Shown here: piece by piece, positions 37,669 to 45,715 of the stretch | Position numbering within the stretch: position 1 is the first letter of the stretch | Layout: the number at the start of each line of letters is the position of its first letter | The notes under the pieces: model-generated | The model's input: only the letters and a program-made list of their open reading frames with translations | Database searches by the model: none | Told to the model about the DNA's origin: nothing | Source: Opitutales bacterium | GTDB taxonomy: Bacteria; Verrucomicrobiota; Verrucomicrobiia; Opitutales; Opitutaceae | Length of the DNA: 64,000 bases | Direction of reading: 5' to 3' | NCBI GenBank assembly: GCA_018700525.1 | Contig: JABITN010000137.1 | Span: 1-64,000 of the forward strand | Program-made: the position numbers and the translations under genes

Positions 37669-38943
37669 ATGACTGTCTTGAGACACACGAACGTTTCGTT
37701 TTCAAACAAGCTGGCCGTATTCGCGGCGATTTTTTCATTGATCGTAGCGTCTGGGCTCGATGCCCAATCGGAGGCTGCTAAGAGACCGCTAATGGCCTAT
37801 GTCGGCACCTATACGTCGCCGCTGCAAAACATGCGGGATACTCAAGTGGATTTGCCTCCTGGAAACGGGCGCGGGATTCATTTGTTTCAAGTGGATAGGC
37901 TTACGGGAGCGATGACGCCGAGCGGACTGCATGAGATGGGGACGAGCCCGAGCGCCTTGGCTTTCAACGCTACAAGGACGCGTCTGTATTCGGCGAATGA
38001 GACTGAGAGGATTGGCGACGACGAAGCGGGTTCGGTGAGCGCTTTTTCAGTCGATCTGGTTGATGGAAGTTTGAAGCTGCTGAACACTGTGAACTCTGGC
38101 GGCAAGGGACCGGCTCATTTGAGCGTTCATCCTTCGGGGCGATTTGTGTTGGTGGCGAATTACTTTGGCGGATCGGTGGCGGTGCTGCCGATTTTAGAGG
38201 ATGGAAGCCTGGGAGAGGCTTCGGATATTGAAAAGGATTCCGGAAAGGTTGGGCCGACGCGGGCGACGAACGCTCCTCCAGGAAGTTTCGCCTTCAGCGG
38301 TCACGACCAGATACATGCTCATATGATCGAGTCGGATCCGTCTGGAAAATTCGTCCTGCACGTTGATCTGGGATTAGATAAAATCTACGTTTGGAAGTTC
38401 GACGAACGGAAAGGGCAGTTGACGCCTAACAATCCGGCAGCGGTTTCATTGCCGCCCGGAGATGGTCCGCGGCATTTTCATTTTCACCCAAACGGTCGCT
38501 GGCTTTATTCTTTGCAGGAGGAGGGATCGACAATCGTTTTGTTTGATTACGATTCGCACAAAGGGAGGTTGGCTGAGCGTCAGACGATTTCCAGTCTGCC
38601 TCTTGGTTATAAGGGGAGCAATTTCTGCTCAGGGATTTCGGTCTCAGGCGATGGCCGATTTGTTTATGTTGGAAACCGATTACACGATAGCATCGGAATA
38701 TTTTCAGTCGGAGAATCCGGCGAGTTGAGTTGGGTTGGCGACGAGTGGACGCGTGGCAACTATCCACGTAGTTTCAATTTCGATCCGACCGGCGCGTTCC
38801 TGTATTCCTGTAATCAGCGAGCCGACAATATAGCTATCTTCCGAGTGGATAAGAAGTCGGGGACTTTAAATTTTACCGGACAATACGCGGCAGTCGGCAA
38901 TCCTTCGATTATCGTTTTCCACGATTTGGCTGACGAAGAGTGA
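37669..38943 (+). CDS. Secreted lactonase-family seven-bladed propeller (6-phosphogluconolactonase-like)
   Basis: A 424-residue beta-propeller of the Lactonase (PF10282) family. A signal peptide of about 30 residues precedes MAYVGTYTSP, the usual first strand. Recurring features such as HLSVHPSGRFVLVANYFGGSVAVLPI and HFHFHPNGRWLYSLQE are the family repeats. Cytoplasmic members hydrolyse 6-phosphogluconolactone; an exported one more likely acts on an unphosphorylated sugar lactone. The ATG at 37669 was chosen because the upstream extension is not signal-like. A strong terminator follows. Confidence 0.85.
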   Translation: MTVLRHTNVSFSNKLAVFAAIFSLIVASGLDAQSEAAKRPLMAYVGTYTSPLQNMRDTQVDLPPGNGRGIHLFQVDRLTGAMTPSGLHEMGTSPSALAFNATRTRLYSANETERIGDDEAGSVSAFSVDLVDGSLKLLNTVNSGGKGPAHLSVHPSGRFVLVANYFGGSVAVLPILEDGSLGEASDIEKDSGKVGPTRATNAPPGSFAFSGHDQIHAHMIESDPSGKFVLHVDLGLDKIYVWKFDERKGQLTPNNPAAVSLPPGDGPRHFHFHPNGRWLYSLQEEGSTIVLFDYDSHKGRLAERQTISSLPLGYKGSNFCSGISVSGDGRFVYVGNRLHDSIGIFSVGESGELSWVGDEWTRGNYPRSFNFDPTGAFLYSCNQRADNIAIFRVDKKSGTLNFTGQYAAVGNPSIIVFHDLADEE

Positions 38944-38954
38944 TGACTGAGTGC

Positions 38955-38990
38955 AAAAAAGCCGGACCTTTCGGTCCGGCCTTTGAAAAT
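38955..38990. terminator. Bidirectional rho-independent terminator
   Basis: A perfect 8-bp GC stem (GCCGGACC/GGTCCGGC, 38961-38980, loop TTTC) preceded by six A residues and followed by CTTTGAAAATTT. It lies between the convergent lactonase and LsrF-like genes and can serve both strands. Confidence 0.8.
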
Positions 38991-39009
38991 TTGATGACTA
39001 GTGGTTGAG

Positions 39010-39885
39010 CTACGCGTTCTTCAAATCGTTGAAGAGCTCGAAGCCTTCTTTTGGCGTGAGGTTGTCGTGGACGACTCCGCTGACTGCTTTGATCATCGCT
39101 AGAGGAGCGTCAGACTGGAAAACGTTACGGCCCATGTCTACGCCGGCTGCGCCGCACTGGATTGCGTTGTAAGCGAGCTCGAGCGCTTCAAGTTCAGGAA
39201 GTTTTTTACCGCCAGCGATTACGACAGGAACGGGCGTTGCAGCTACGACGTTTTCGAAGCCTTCCGTGTAGTAGGTCTTGACGATGCTCGCACCGTTTTC
39301 GGCGCAAACACGAGCGGCTAGACCGAAGTAGCGTGAGTCGCGGGCCATATCCTTACCTACAGCGGTTACTCCCATTACGGGAATGCTGTACTTTTGTCCG
39401 ATGTCAACCAAGCGGCTGATATTGGCGATTGTAATGGCCTCTGTATCGGCGTCTCCAACCGCGATCATTGCAGCCATGCATGATGCGTTCATGCTAATCG
39501 CTTCGGCTTCGGCGATCAGAACGTTGTGGTTCATCTCTGTGAGGATGGTCGTTCCTGTATCCGTGCGAAGACAAATTGGCTTTGTATTCTCAGCGGGGAT
39601 ACAAGAGCGGATCATTCCGCGAGTGCCCATGAGGCAGTCAGCGTGCTCGGCGAGAGGAGCGATGTTAAGATCGATACGCTCGAGTCCCGAAGTCGGTCCC
39701 ATGAGGAAACCGTGATCGAAGGCCAGCATAACGGTACGCCCGGACTTGCGATTGAAAATACGGGACATGCGGTTTTTGACACCCCAGTCTGTGCTATTGA
39801 TTCCTTTAAGGTAAAAGGAACTGGTATCGGCGGGCGTGTTGAGCCCGAAGTTGTCGCCGTCTCTGATATCGTCTAGATCTGCCAT
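39010..39885 (-). CDS. lsrF: LsrF-like class I aldolase/thiolase (DeoC/FbaB family)
   Basis: A 291-residue TIM-barrel Schiff-base enzyme. It resembles Escherichia coli LsrF from the first residues (MADLDDI, MSRIFN, TVMLAFDHGF, GPTSGLERID) to IVKTYY and VVIAGGKK. The catalytic lysine falls at residue 203, the same number as in LsrF. LsrF processes the phosphorylated AI-2 derivative, but no other lsr gene is present. Last gene of a minus-strand operon with SDR, dhaK and dhaL, it may instead cleave a phosphorylated ketose or diketone from sugar catabolism. The family is firm; the substrate is inference. Confidence 0.85.
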   Translation of the reverse strand: MADLDDIRDGDNFGLNTPADTSSFYLKGINSTDWGVKNRMSRIFNRKSGRTVMLAFDHGFLMGPTSGLERIDLNIAPLAEHADCLMGTRGMIRSCIPAENTKPICLRTDTGTTILTEMNHNVLIAEAEAISMNASCMAAMIAVGDADTEAITIANISRLVDIGQKYSIPVMGVTAVGKDMARDSRYFGLAARVCAENGASIVKTYYTEGFENVVAATPVPVVIAGGKKLPELEALELAYNAIQCGAAGVDMGRNVFQSDAPLAMIKAVSGVVHDNLTPKEGFELFNDLKNA

Positions 39886-39937
39886 TTTATGGTGAAGGTT
39901 TTTAGGTTTTATGAATTTAGGTGTTTAGGAAATTACT

Positions 39938-40570
39938 TTAGCCAACGTAGGCGCTAGCGGTTTGGAACATTATGGATACGGAGACTGCTCCGGGATCGGG
40001 GTGACCGATTGATTTTTCGCCGAGCGTTTTGGCTCGTCCCATCGTCGCGATCATCGCTTTGGTGGCTTCCATGCCTGCGGTCGCTCCATCGCTGACGGCT
40101 TTCATCGCGTCGGGTAGCGAAAGGCCTGTGCTGGCTGCGGCGGCTTCTTGTGCTCCTGCGAGCGCGTCGACCATTGTCTTATCGCCTGGTTTGGCTCCGC
40201 CGAGGTTGGTGACTCCTTCCAGCGCGGCGGTCATGAATGTGGAGAGCCCGCTTGCGTCGAGGCTATCGGCATCGCCTAGAGCAGTACCGCCGTTTTGGTA
40301 AAGGATGCCCATGACTGCGCCGGAGGCCCCGCCCATGGTGCCCATGAGGGTCATGCCTGTAGTAGAGAATACTTGGCCGACGGTTGTGGGTTCCAGGGCT
40401 TTAAGTGCCGCTTTCGCCGCTGTGAACCCGCGTTTCATTCCAAGGCCATGGTCGCCATCGCCTAGGCGACGATCGGCTTCGGAGAGCAGTTCTTCGCTTT
40501 CGATGATCTTATCGGAAATGGCGATAAGCATTTCCCGGACTTCGTTGGGGCTTAAGGTTTCTTTGCTCAT
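39938..40570 (-). CDS. dhaL: Dihydroxyacetone kinase-type subunit DhaL (nucleotide-binding)
   Basis: A 210-residue all-helical ATP-binding subunit of a DAK-type kinase. The Mg/phosphate loop GDGDHG is at 37-42, followed by GMKRGF, and FSTTGMTLMGTMGGASG supplies the nucleotide-binding glycine-rich segment. The ATG at 40568-40570 is used; the extension to 40621 runs into a palindromic repeat. It lies downstream of dhaK. No DhaM/PTS component is present, so ATP is the likely donor, as in the DhaK/DhaL-type kinases known for erythrulose or apulose. Confidence 0.9.
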   Translation of the reverse strand: MSKETLSPNEVREMLIAISDKIIESEELLSEADRRLGDGDHGLGMKRGFTAAKAALKALEPTTVGQVFSTTGMTLMGTMGGASGAVMGILYQNGGTALGDADSLDASGLSTFMTAALEGVTNLGGAKPGDKTMVDALAGAQEAAAASTGLSLPDAMKAVSDGATAGMEATKAMIATMGRAKTLGEKSIGHPDPGAVSVSIMFQTASAYVG

Positions 40571-40588
40571 ATAATATAGCTTTTGATT

Positions 40589-40619
40589 GGTAGCGGCCGC
40601 TCGGAGATCGGCCGCTACC
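40589..40619. repeat. Palindromic repeat, family A copy 3 (minimal)
   Basis: A perfect 11-bp stem, GGTAGCGGCCG/CGGCCGCTACC, around CTCGGAGAT. It sits between dhaK and dhaL, just upstream of the dhaL start on the minus strand, so it could affect relative expression of the two subunits. Confidence 0.8.
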
Positions 40620-40635
40620 ATCGGTTAATTGATTC

Positions 40636-41631
40636 TTAAAGTTTCGTGTAGCCGAGGGAGGAGCAAGGTGCGTCCCAGAGCGGTTTAAGCGTGTCGTCGA
40701 CCTTGGTCAGACTGATTGAGAGGCCAGCCATTTCTTGGCAGGTGACGAGCGGACCTAGCATAACGTCGTAAATTTTGATACCCTTGTCTACGAGTAGGGC
40801 TTTGACTTTTTTCAAGACGATGAGGCATTCCATCATTGTGGTGGAGCCTAGGCTGTTGATGAGGACAAGCACGTCGTCACCGGATTCGAGAATGAGGTCG
40901 TCGGCGAGAATTAGGTTGAGCAACTTTTCTGCGAGGTCATCGGCAGGCATCATTTTTTCGATGCCGACACCCTGTTCGCCATGGATGCCCATTCCAATTC
41001 CGATGGAATCATCATCGAGTTCGAAAGTTGGTTTGCCGGTGGCAGGGATTGAGCCAGGCGAGAGGGCTACGCCAACGGAGCGTGTGTTGTCGCGAGCACT
41101 CGTGACGAGACTGACGAGTTCGTCGAGGTCTTTCGCTTTGTCGGCAGCTGCGCCGGCGATCTTGACGATCGGGATAAGGCCAGCGATGCCGCGACGATCT
41201 TCTTTTGTGCTTGGCTGTGCGGAAGCGACGTCGTCCCAGATGAGAACGGTTTCGACTTTGATGCCCTCAGCTGCAGCGAGTTGAGCGGCGATCTTGAAGT
41301 TCATGACATCGCCCGCGTAGTTGCCGTAAAGATACAGGACGCCTTTGCCTTTGTTCACGGCCCTAGTAGCTTCGAGAATTATGTTCGGGGGAGGGGCTGC
41401 GAAGATGTCGCCGCATGCTGCGCCGTCGGCCATGCCTTCGCCGATGAGACCGTGGTAGATCGGTTCATGACCAGTGCCGCCGCCTACGAGGAGGGCTACT
41501 TTGTCGGATGCGATATCGGTGAGAGCGATGGCACCTGGACCGACTTTGGTTACTTTGCCGTTGTAGTAGTCGACGAGGCCGTCGACGAGTTCGGCTGCTG
41601 CGTCATTGGGGTCGTTGAGTATTTTTTTCAT
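40636..41631 (-). CDS. dhaK: Dihydroxyacetone kinase-type subunit DhaK (substrate-binding)
   Basis: A 331-residue substrate subunit of a DAK-type kinase. The GGGTGHEP motif places His55 at the position of E. coli DhaK His56, and GIHGEQG supplies His217, the residue that forms a hemiaminal with the carbonyl substrate. Both are intact, so a ketone substrate is bound covalently and phosphorylated. Length matches the family. It lies between the SDR-aldolase gene (70 bases upstream) and dhaL. The substrate might be dihydroxyacetone or a larger ketose from the island's sugars. Confidence 0.92.
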   Translation of the reverse strand: MKKILNDPNDAAAELVDGLVDYYNGKVTKVGPGAIALTDIASDKVALLVGGGTGHEPIYHGLIGEGMADGAACGDIFAAPPPNIILEATRAVNKGKGVLYLYGNYAGDVMNFKIAAQLAAAEGIKVETVLIWDDVASAQPSTKEDRRGIAGLIPIVKIAGAAADKAKDLDELVSLVTSARDNTRSVGVALSPGSIPATGKPTFELDDDSIGIGMGIHGEQGVGIEKMMPADDLAEKLLNLILADDLILESGDDVLVLINSLGSTTMMECLIVLKKVKALLVDKGIKIYDVMLGPLVTCQEMAGLSISLTKVDDTLKPLWDAPCSSLGYTKL

Positions 41632-41700
41632 ATTTTAAATTGGGGTTGGTCGCGATTGCCGAGGATAGTCGATTTTCGAGAGGGTGTGATCTGTTTAATA

Positions 41701-43533
41701 TTAAATAATTCGATCGTTGCCGCCGTCGACTGGAATCTGAGCGCCGGTGGTTTTTCCGAAGACGTTCGAGGCGAGGGCCACTACGACGTTGCCGACGCTA
41801 CGGGAAGTGATCTCAGTTTTCATGAGATTGCGCTTCTTGTATTGTTCGACGGTGATTCCGTAGCGCTCAGCTGAGCGTTCGAGGGCTTCTTTGGTCCAAA
41901 GTTTGGTGTCGAATACGGCGTCTGGGTGAATGATATTTACTCGAACGCCATCGGGAGCCAATTCCAAGGCCGCGACGCGGCAGAGTTGGGTGAGCCCGGC
42001 TTTCGCGCAGGAATAGCTGGCAGCTCCGGCTCCTGGAGCGTTTACGTTGCGCGAACCCATAAGAATGATCGCGGGATCGATTCCTTTTTTGACGAAAGGG
42101 ATGGCGTGTTTGAGCAGGACTTGGTGACTCGTGAGATTGACTTGGAAGCTGCGGTCCCAATTGCTTTGCTCCAAGTTTTCGAGATAGGCTCCTGCTGTGA
42201 AGATGCCAGCGTTGGAGACGACGATGTCGAGTCCGCCGTAGGTGCGAATGATCTGCTCGATCATGGCTTTAACCTTGGGCTCGTCGGTGAGATTGATAGC
42301 TATTCCGAGAGCGCCGATACCTTCCATTATATCCGTGATCTCTGGATTGATATCCGCTCCGATGACGCAAGCGCCTGCTTCGGCGAGCGTGGTGGCAGTC
42401 GCTAGTCCGATGCCAGCTGCCGAGCCGGAAACGAGAGCGATTTTACCTTGGAGAGTTAGCGGCGGAGTTGAAGCTTTGGGAGACTCCGAAGAGCTCGGAC
42501 TCCAGCTTGCGGCTGGGCCAGCTAGTCGGTTAGCGTGGCTGGCTCTGGAAGCGTTCGCTGCTTGGGTCGCGGTTTCGCTTTTGCTGTTTCCGAAGCTGAA
42601 TAATCCGCGGTTTGGCCAAACTACTTGCCGCAGTTCGATTGCGGCTTCTAGGTTAGAATGGTGGTCGCCTTGAGTTGTTGCGGAGCCTGCTCCGAGGAGC
42701 GTCTTAGCTTGGTCGCTACTGGAAAGGGCGATCGCCTCTGAGGAATCGTCGAGGTGTCCGACTTGAGCTTGCGCTAGTCTGTTGGATACGGCCTGTCGTA
42801 GCTCCGCGAATTCGATTAGCGTCGCCGATTCTGCGTTCGATTCGGAATCCGTTGCGTTGGACTGTGCATCGAGGAAAGCTCGGGCTTGCTCGGTGAGCTG
42901 AAGGGATTTTTGGTAGGATTGCTCGGCTTCGTCGTGGAAGGCAAGTAAACCGACGCCTGCGACGAGGACGCCTTCAATCGACTGTAGCTCGCTGGACTGA
43001 ATGAGCCGAGCGAGCGAACGAGCTTGTTCTGGAATGGTGGCGGCGGCAGGAACTGTGAGGACACGTTGTCCGAAAATCGCCTCGGCAAGCGTTGTGCAGT
43101 TGGTTTGGCGGACTAGGGCGAAAATTGGGGCTGCGCAGGTTTGGTCGATGAATCGCGCTGGAATGGCTGCGTGGAGGAGAGCGTCGATTGGAGCTGTTTG
43201 GCTCAGAGGGCTTGTAGCTGCGAGTTGCAGTTGAGTTGGGCTGTCGGCAGCAGACAGCGAGGCAGCTTCGTTGATTTTTGTAAGGCTTTCCTGTTTGAAT
43301 GATTGAAGATCGCTTGCTTGCGGAGTTTCGTCGAGTCGATCGTTTTCGATGATGGCAAGCTGGGCTTCGGTTTCGCCGAATGGGTTTTGGATATCGGTTT
43401 TAGCGGACCCAATACTGCTCAAGCCGTTTGCAAGTGCTTCGGTTTTCGCGATTAGGCTCGTGGCGTAGACTCTTGTCGAAAGAGGGTCGTTGAGGTGATA
43501 TAGAGCGTCCTCGTTGTTCCACAGGTTTTGCAT
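41701..43533 (-). CDS. RhaD-type bifunctional aldolase/SDR with degenerate aldolase domain
   Basis: A 610-residue protein aligning with bifunctional rhamnulose-1-phosphate aldolase/short-chain dehydrogenases. The C-terminal SDR domain (about 360-610) is intact: SGSAAGIG 369-376, NAG 441-443, Ser494, Tyr507 and Lys511. The N-terminal class II aldolase-like part (1-330) keeps the family's fold landmarks (IDALLHAAIPARFID, EQSYQKSL). But the GGGNTS loop reads SSIGSAK (39-45), the metal-binding HTH reads QTC (131-133), and the NHG motif reads AGVG (192-195). A Ser/Ala-rich linker (about 225-355) joins the halves. The dehydrogenase is probably active; the aldolase probably is not. Confidence 0.82.
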   Translation of the reverse strand: MQNLWNNEDALYHLNDPLSTRVYATSLIAKTEALANGLSSIGSAKTDIQNPFGETEAQLAIIENDRLDETPQASDLQSFKQESLTKINEAASLSAADSPTQLQLAATSPLSQTAPIDALLHAAIPARFIDQTCAAPIFALVRQTNCTTLAEAIFGQRVLTVPAAATIPEQARSLARLIQSSELQSIEGVLVAGVGLLAFHDEAEQSYQKSLQLTEQARAFLDAQSNATDSESNAESATLIEFAELRQAVSNRLAQAQVGHLDDSSEAIALSSSDQAKTLLGAGSATTQGDHHSNLEAAIELRQVVWPNRGLFSFGNSKSETATQAANASRASHANRLAGPAASWSPSSSESPKASTPPLTLQGKIALVSGSAAGIGLATATTLAEAGACVIGADINPEITDIMEGIGALGIAINLTDEPKVKAMIEQIIRTYGGLDIVVSNAGIFTAGAYLENLEQSNWDRSFQVNLTSHQVLLKHAIPFVKKGIDPAIILMGSRNVNAPGAGAASYSCAKAGLTQLCRVAALELAPDGVRVNIIHPDAVFDTKLWTKEALERSAERYGITVEQYKKRNLMKTEITSRSVGNVVVALASNVFGKTTGAQIPVDGGNDRII

Positions 43534-43708
43534 ATTCTAAACGTTTCCGAAATTAGGCAGTTGCTGGCGAAAAGGGTAATAATAGGCTAGATTATGGGGG
43601 AGAGAGTGTTTTTGAGCTAGGATGATTTCCGCAATGATTTGTATAATTCCTGCACTTGGGGTCTAGGCGAAATAGGGCTTAGCTCGAGGTGGGTCGAGGT
43701 GCTTTAAA

Positions 43709-44446
43709 TTAAGTGTAGCGTTTACGGTAAGCGGCTGGGGTGGTGTGGAGAACGCGGAGGAAGGATCGAGTGAAATGGCTTTGGTCGTAAAAGCCGCAGT
43801 CCATGGCTATGGCGGAGATCGGCTCGTCGCTTTGGCTCAGGGCGGAGCAAGCTTGTTGAATGCGGTAGCGATTGAGGTATTGGATGGGGGTGAGATGGAA
43901 GCTCTTTTTGAAGTGGCGTTCGAAAGCGCTTAGGGAGAGGCCGCAGACTTTAGCCATGTCGATCAGTTTGATTTCATTGGGGTAATTGGTGGCGATGTGG
44001 TCGATTGCTCGGCTCAGGGCGGAGTGGTGCAGGGCATTGGTATTGCCTTCGAATTTGCGCGTTACGCCTGCTAGTCCGCAGATGTGGCTGTCTTTAGAAT
44101 AGAGCGGAATCTTGTTGGTGATGTGCCATTGGATGAGCCGTTGGGAGGTCGTAATGAGCTCGACCTTGTTTCTTACGACGTAACCTTCTTCGATGACACG
44201 CTTGTCGTCGGCGGCGTAGCTTTGTTCGATATCGTCCGCGAAGAAATCGGTATCGGGGCGTCCGATGATTTCCTCTTTATTTTCGAGCCCCATAAAGTCG
44301 GCGAGCTCTTGGTTGATGTAGATGAAATGGCGGTTGGCGTCCTTGACGAAGAATAGCAAGCCGGGGATGCAGTCAAATAAGAGCTGACCCGTATTGGAGA
44401 TACGGTTTTCTTCGATGAACTGGGATAGCGAATCGTTTGTCGGCAC
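43709..44446 (-). CDS. PAS-AraC family transcriptional regulator
   Basis: A 245-residue regulator with an N-terminal PAS domain (about 18-130; FFVKDANRHFIYINQELADFMG, IIGRPDTDFF) and a C-terminal AraC helix-turn-helix pair (about 145-243; AKVCGLSLSAFERHFKK, AMDCGFYDQSHFTRSF). The start is a GTG at 44444-44446, with a stop codon in frame upstream and no ATG. It sits between kdgK and the SDR-dhaKL-LsrF genes on the same strand and probably controls them in response to a small molecule bound by the PAS domain. Confidence 0.86.
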   Translation of the reverse strand: MPTNDSLSQFIEENRISNTGQLLFDCIPGLLFFVKDANRHFIYINQELADFMGLENKEEIIGRPDTDFFADDIEQSYAADDKRVIEEGYVVRNKVELITTSQRLIQWHITNKIPLYSKDSHICGLAGVTRKFEGNTNALHHSALSRAIDHIATNYPNEIKLIDMAKVCGLSLSAFERHFKKSFHLTPIQYLNRYRIQQACSALSQSDEPISAIAMDCGFYDQSHFTRSFLRVLHTTPAAYRKRYT

Positions 44447-44594
44447 GAGGTTCTTATTGTGTCTAAAGCGCCGAAAGCCCTGCGGGTACAGAGAAGTTGG
44501 AAGCCTTCCGGGGCATGTTCAGATGAAGCAACCACCGAGAGGCGGTCACCGCAAGTTCAATGATTGTCAGCGATTCGAAATCGCAATGAGTCCG

Positions 44595-45686
44595 TTAGCG
44601 TACGACGCGACCTGAGCCGCCGCTGTTCAAGAGCGCTTCGACTTCGGCGCGGGTTGAGAAATTGAAATCGCCATAGACCGAGTGGGCAAGGCAAGAGGAG
44701 GCGACTGCGAATGAGATCGCGGTCTGTGGCTCTTGCAGGCCGGAGGTGTTGAGGGCGTATATTAGACCGGCTCCAAATGAATCTCCTCCGCCAACGCGAT
44801 CGACGATGTTACGAATTTCGTAAGGTTGGTAGGCGTTGCCCGAGTTGGGAGCGAAATAGCCGTAGTCGGCTTCTTTATCGTAGAGAAGGGCTCCCCAGTT
44901 GTTGTGCGATGCGGAGATGCTTTCGCGCAGGGTAATGGCTACTTTGGATACATTTGGAAATTGCCTAACGATTTCTTGAGCGACGCTGGTATATTTGCTG
45001 GCGTCTATCCGTCCGGAGTGGACGTCGGTGTTTTCGGCTTGGATTCCGAGAACGTCGGAAGCGTCTTCTTCGTTGCCAATGACAAGGTCGACGTAGGGAA
45101 GGATTCGTTGCATCGTTTCGCCTGCTAGGTCGCTTGCGGATAGAGTGGGGTTCCACTTCCAGAGCTTCTTGCGGAAGTTTAGATCGCAAGACACGGTTAG
45201 CCCGGCTGCTTTGGCGTGCTTGACGGATGCGATGGTGGCCTCGGCGGAAATCTCCGAAAGCGCGGGAGTGATTCCAGTGGTGTGGAACCAGGCGGCGTCG
45301 GTGAAAATGGTTTCCCAGTCGTAGGCGTTGGGGGAAGTGAGGCTGACCGATGATTGGTCGCGATCGTAGATTACGCGGCTTGGGCGCTGGTTGGCTCCGG
45401 CTTCGACGAAGTAGAGGCCGAGGCGTCCTTGATCGGTCAATACGATATCGCTGGTCTCTACGTTGAGGCCACGTAGGTTTGAGAGGCAGGCTTGGGTGAT
45501 GTCGTTGTCGGGGATAGCGGTGACGAATCGGGTACTGCCGCCGAGCATTGCGATCGAAGCGGCGACGTTGGCTTCGGCTCCGGCGAAGGTGAGGTTGAGG
45601 TCGCCTGGCAAAGCTTGGCGGAAGCGATTAAAGCCGGGAGGGCAAAGGCGCCCCATAATTTCTCCGAAAGTGACGATTGTGTTCAT
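44595..45686 (-). CDS. kdgK: 2-dehydro-3-deoxygluconokinase (PfkB family)
   Basis: A 363-residue PfkB-type kinase phosphorylating KDG to KDPG in uronate and deoxysugar-acid breakdown. Features are TFGEIMGRLCPPG at the start, FAGAEANVAASIAMLGG, CDLNFRKKLW, and the C-terminal ATP/catalytic motif GGGDSFGAG (299-307) with base Asp302. These match the KdgK branch rather than fructokinase. It starts 29 bases after the eda stop, so the two form the standard lower pathway from unsaturated uronates (alginate, pectin, ulvan) to pyruvate and glyceraldehyde-3-phosphate. Confidence 0.92.
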   Translation of the reverse strand: MNTIVTFGEIMGRLCPPGFNRFRQALPGDLNLTFAGAEANVAASIAMLGGSTRFVTAIPDNDITQACLSNLRGLNVETSDIVLTDQGRLGLYFVEAGANQRPSRVIYDRDQSSVSLTSPNAYDWETIFTDAAWFHTTGITPALSEISAEATIASVKHAKAAGLTVSCDLNFRKKLWKWNPTLSASDLAGETMQRILPYVDLVIGNEEDASDVLGIQAENTDVHSGRIDASKYTSVAQEIVRQFPNVSKVAITLRESISASHNNWGALLYDKEADYGYFAPNSGNAYQPYEIRNIVDRVGGGDSFGAGLIYALNTSGLQEPQTAISFAVASSCLAHSVYGDFNFSTRAEVEALLNSGGSGRVVR

Positions 45687-45715
45687 AGTGGTGTGTTGTT
45701 TTTTTGGTGGGCTGA

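Noticed and set aside
39938-41631. A PTS-linked dihydroxyacetone kinase system
   Set aside because: No DhaM, HPr or EI-like sequence lies nearby, so phosphoenolpyruvate-dependent phosphorylation cannot be supported.
39010-43533. An AI-2 (lsr) quorum-signal uptake and processing operon
   Set aside because: Only the LsrF-like enzyme fits. LsrK, LsrG, LsrR and the LsrACDB transporter are absent, and the DhaK/DhaL kinase is unrelated to LsrK. The sugar ABC transporter at 1.4-5.5 kb is too far away to claim as lsrACDB.
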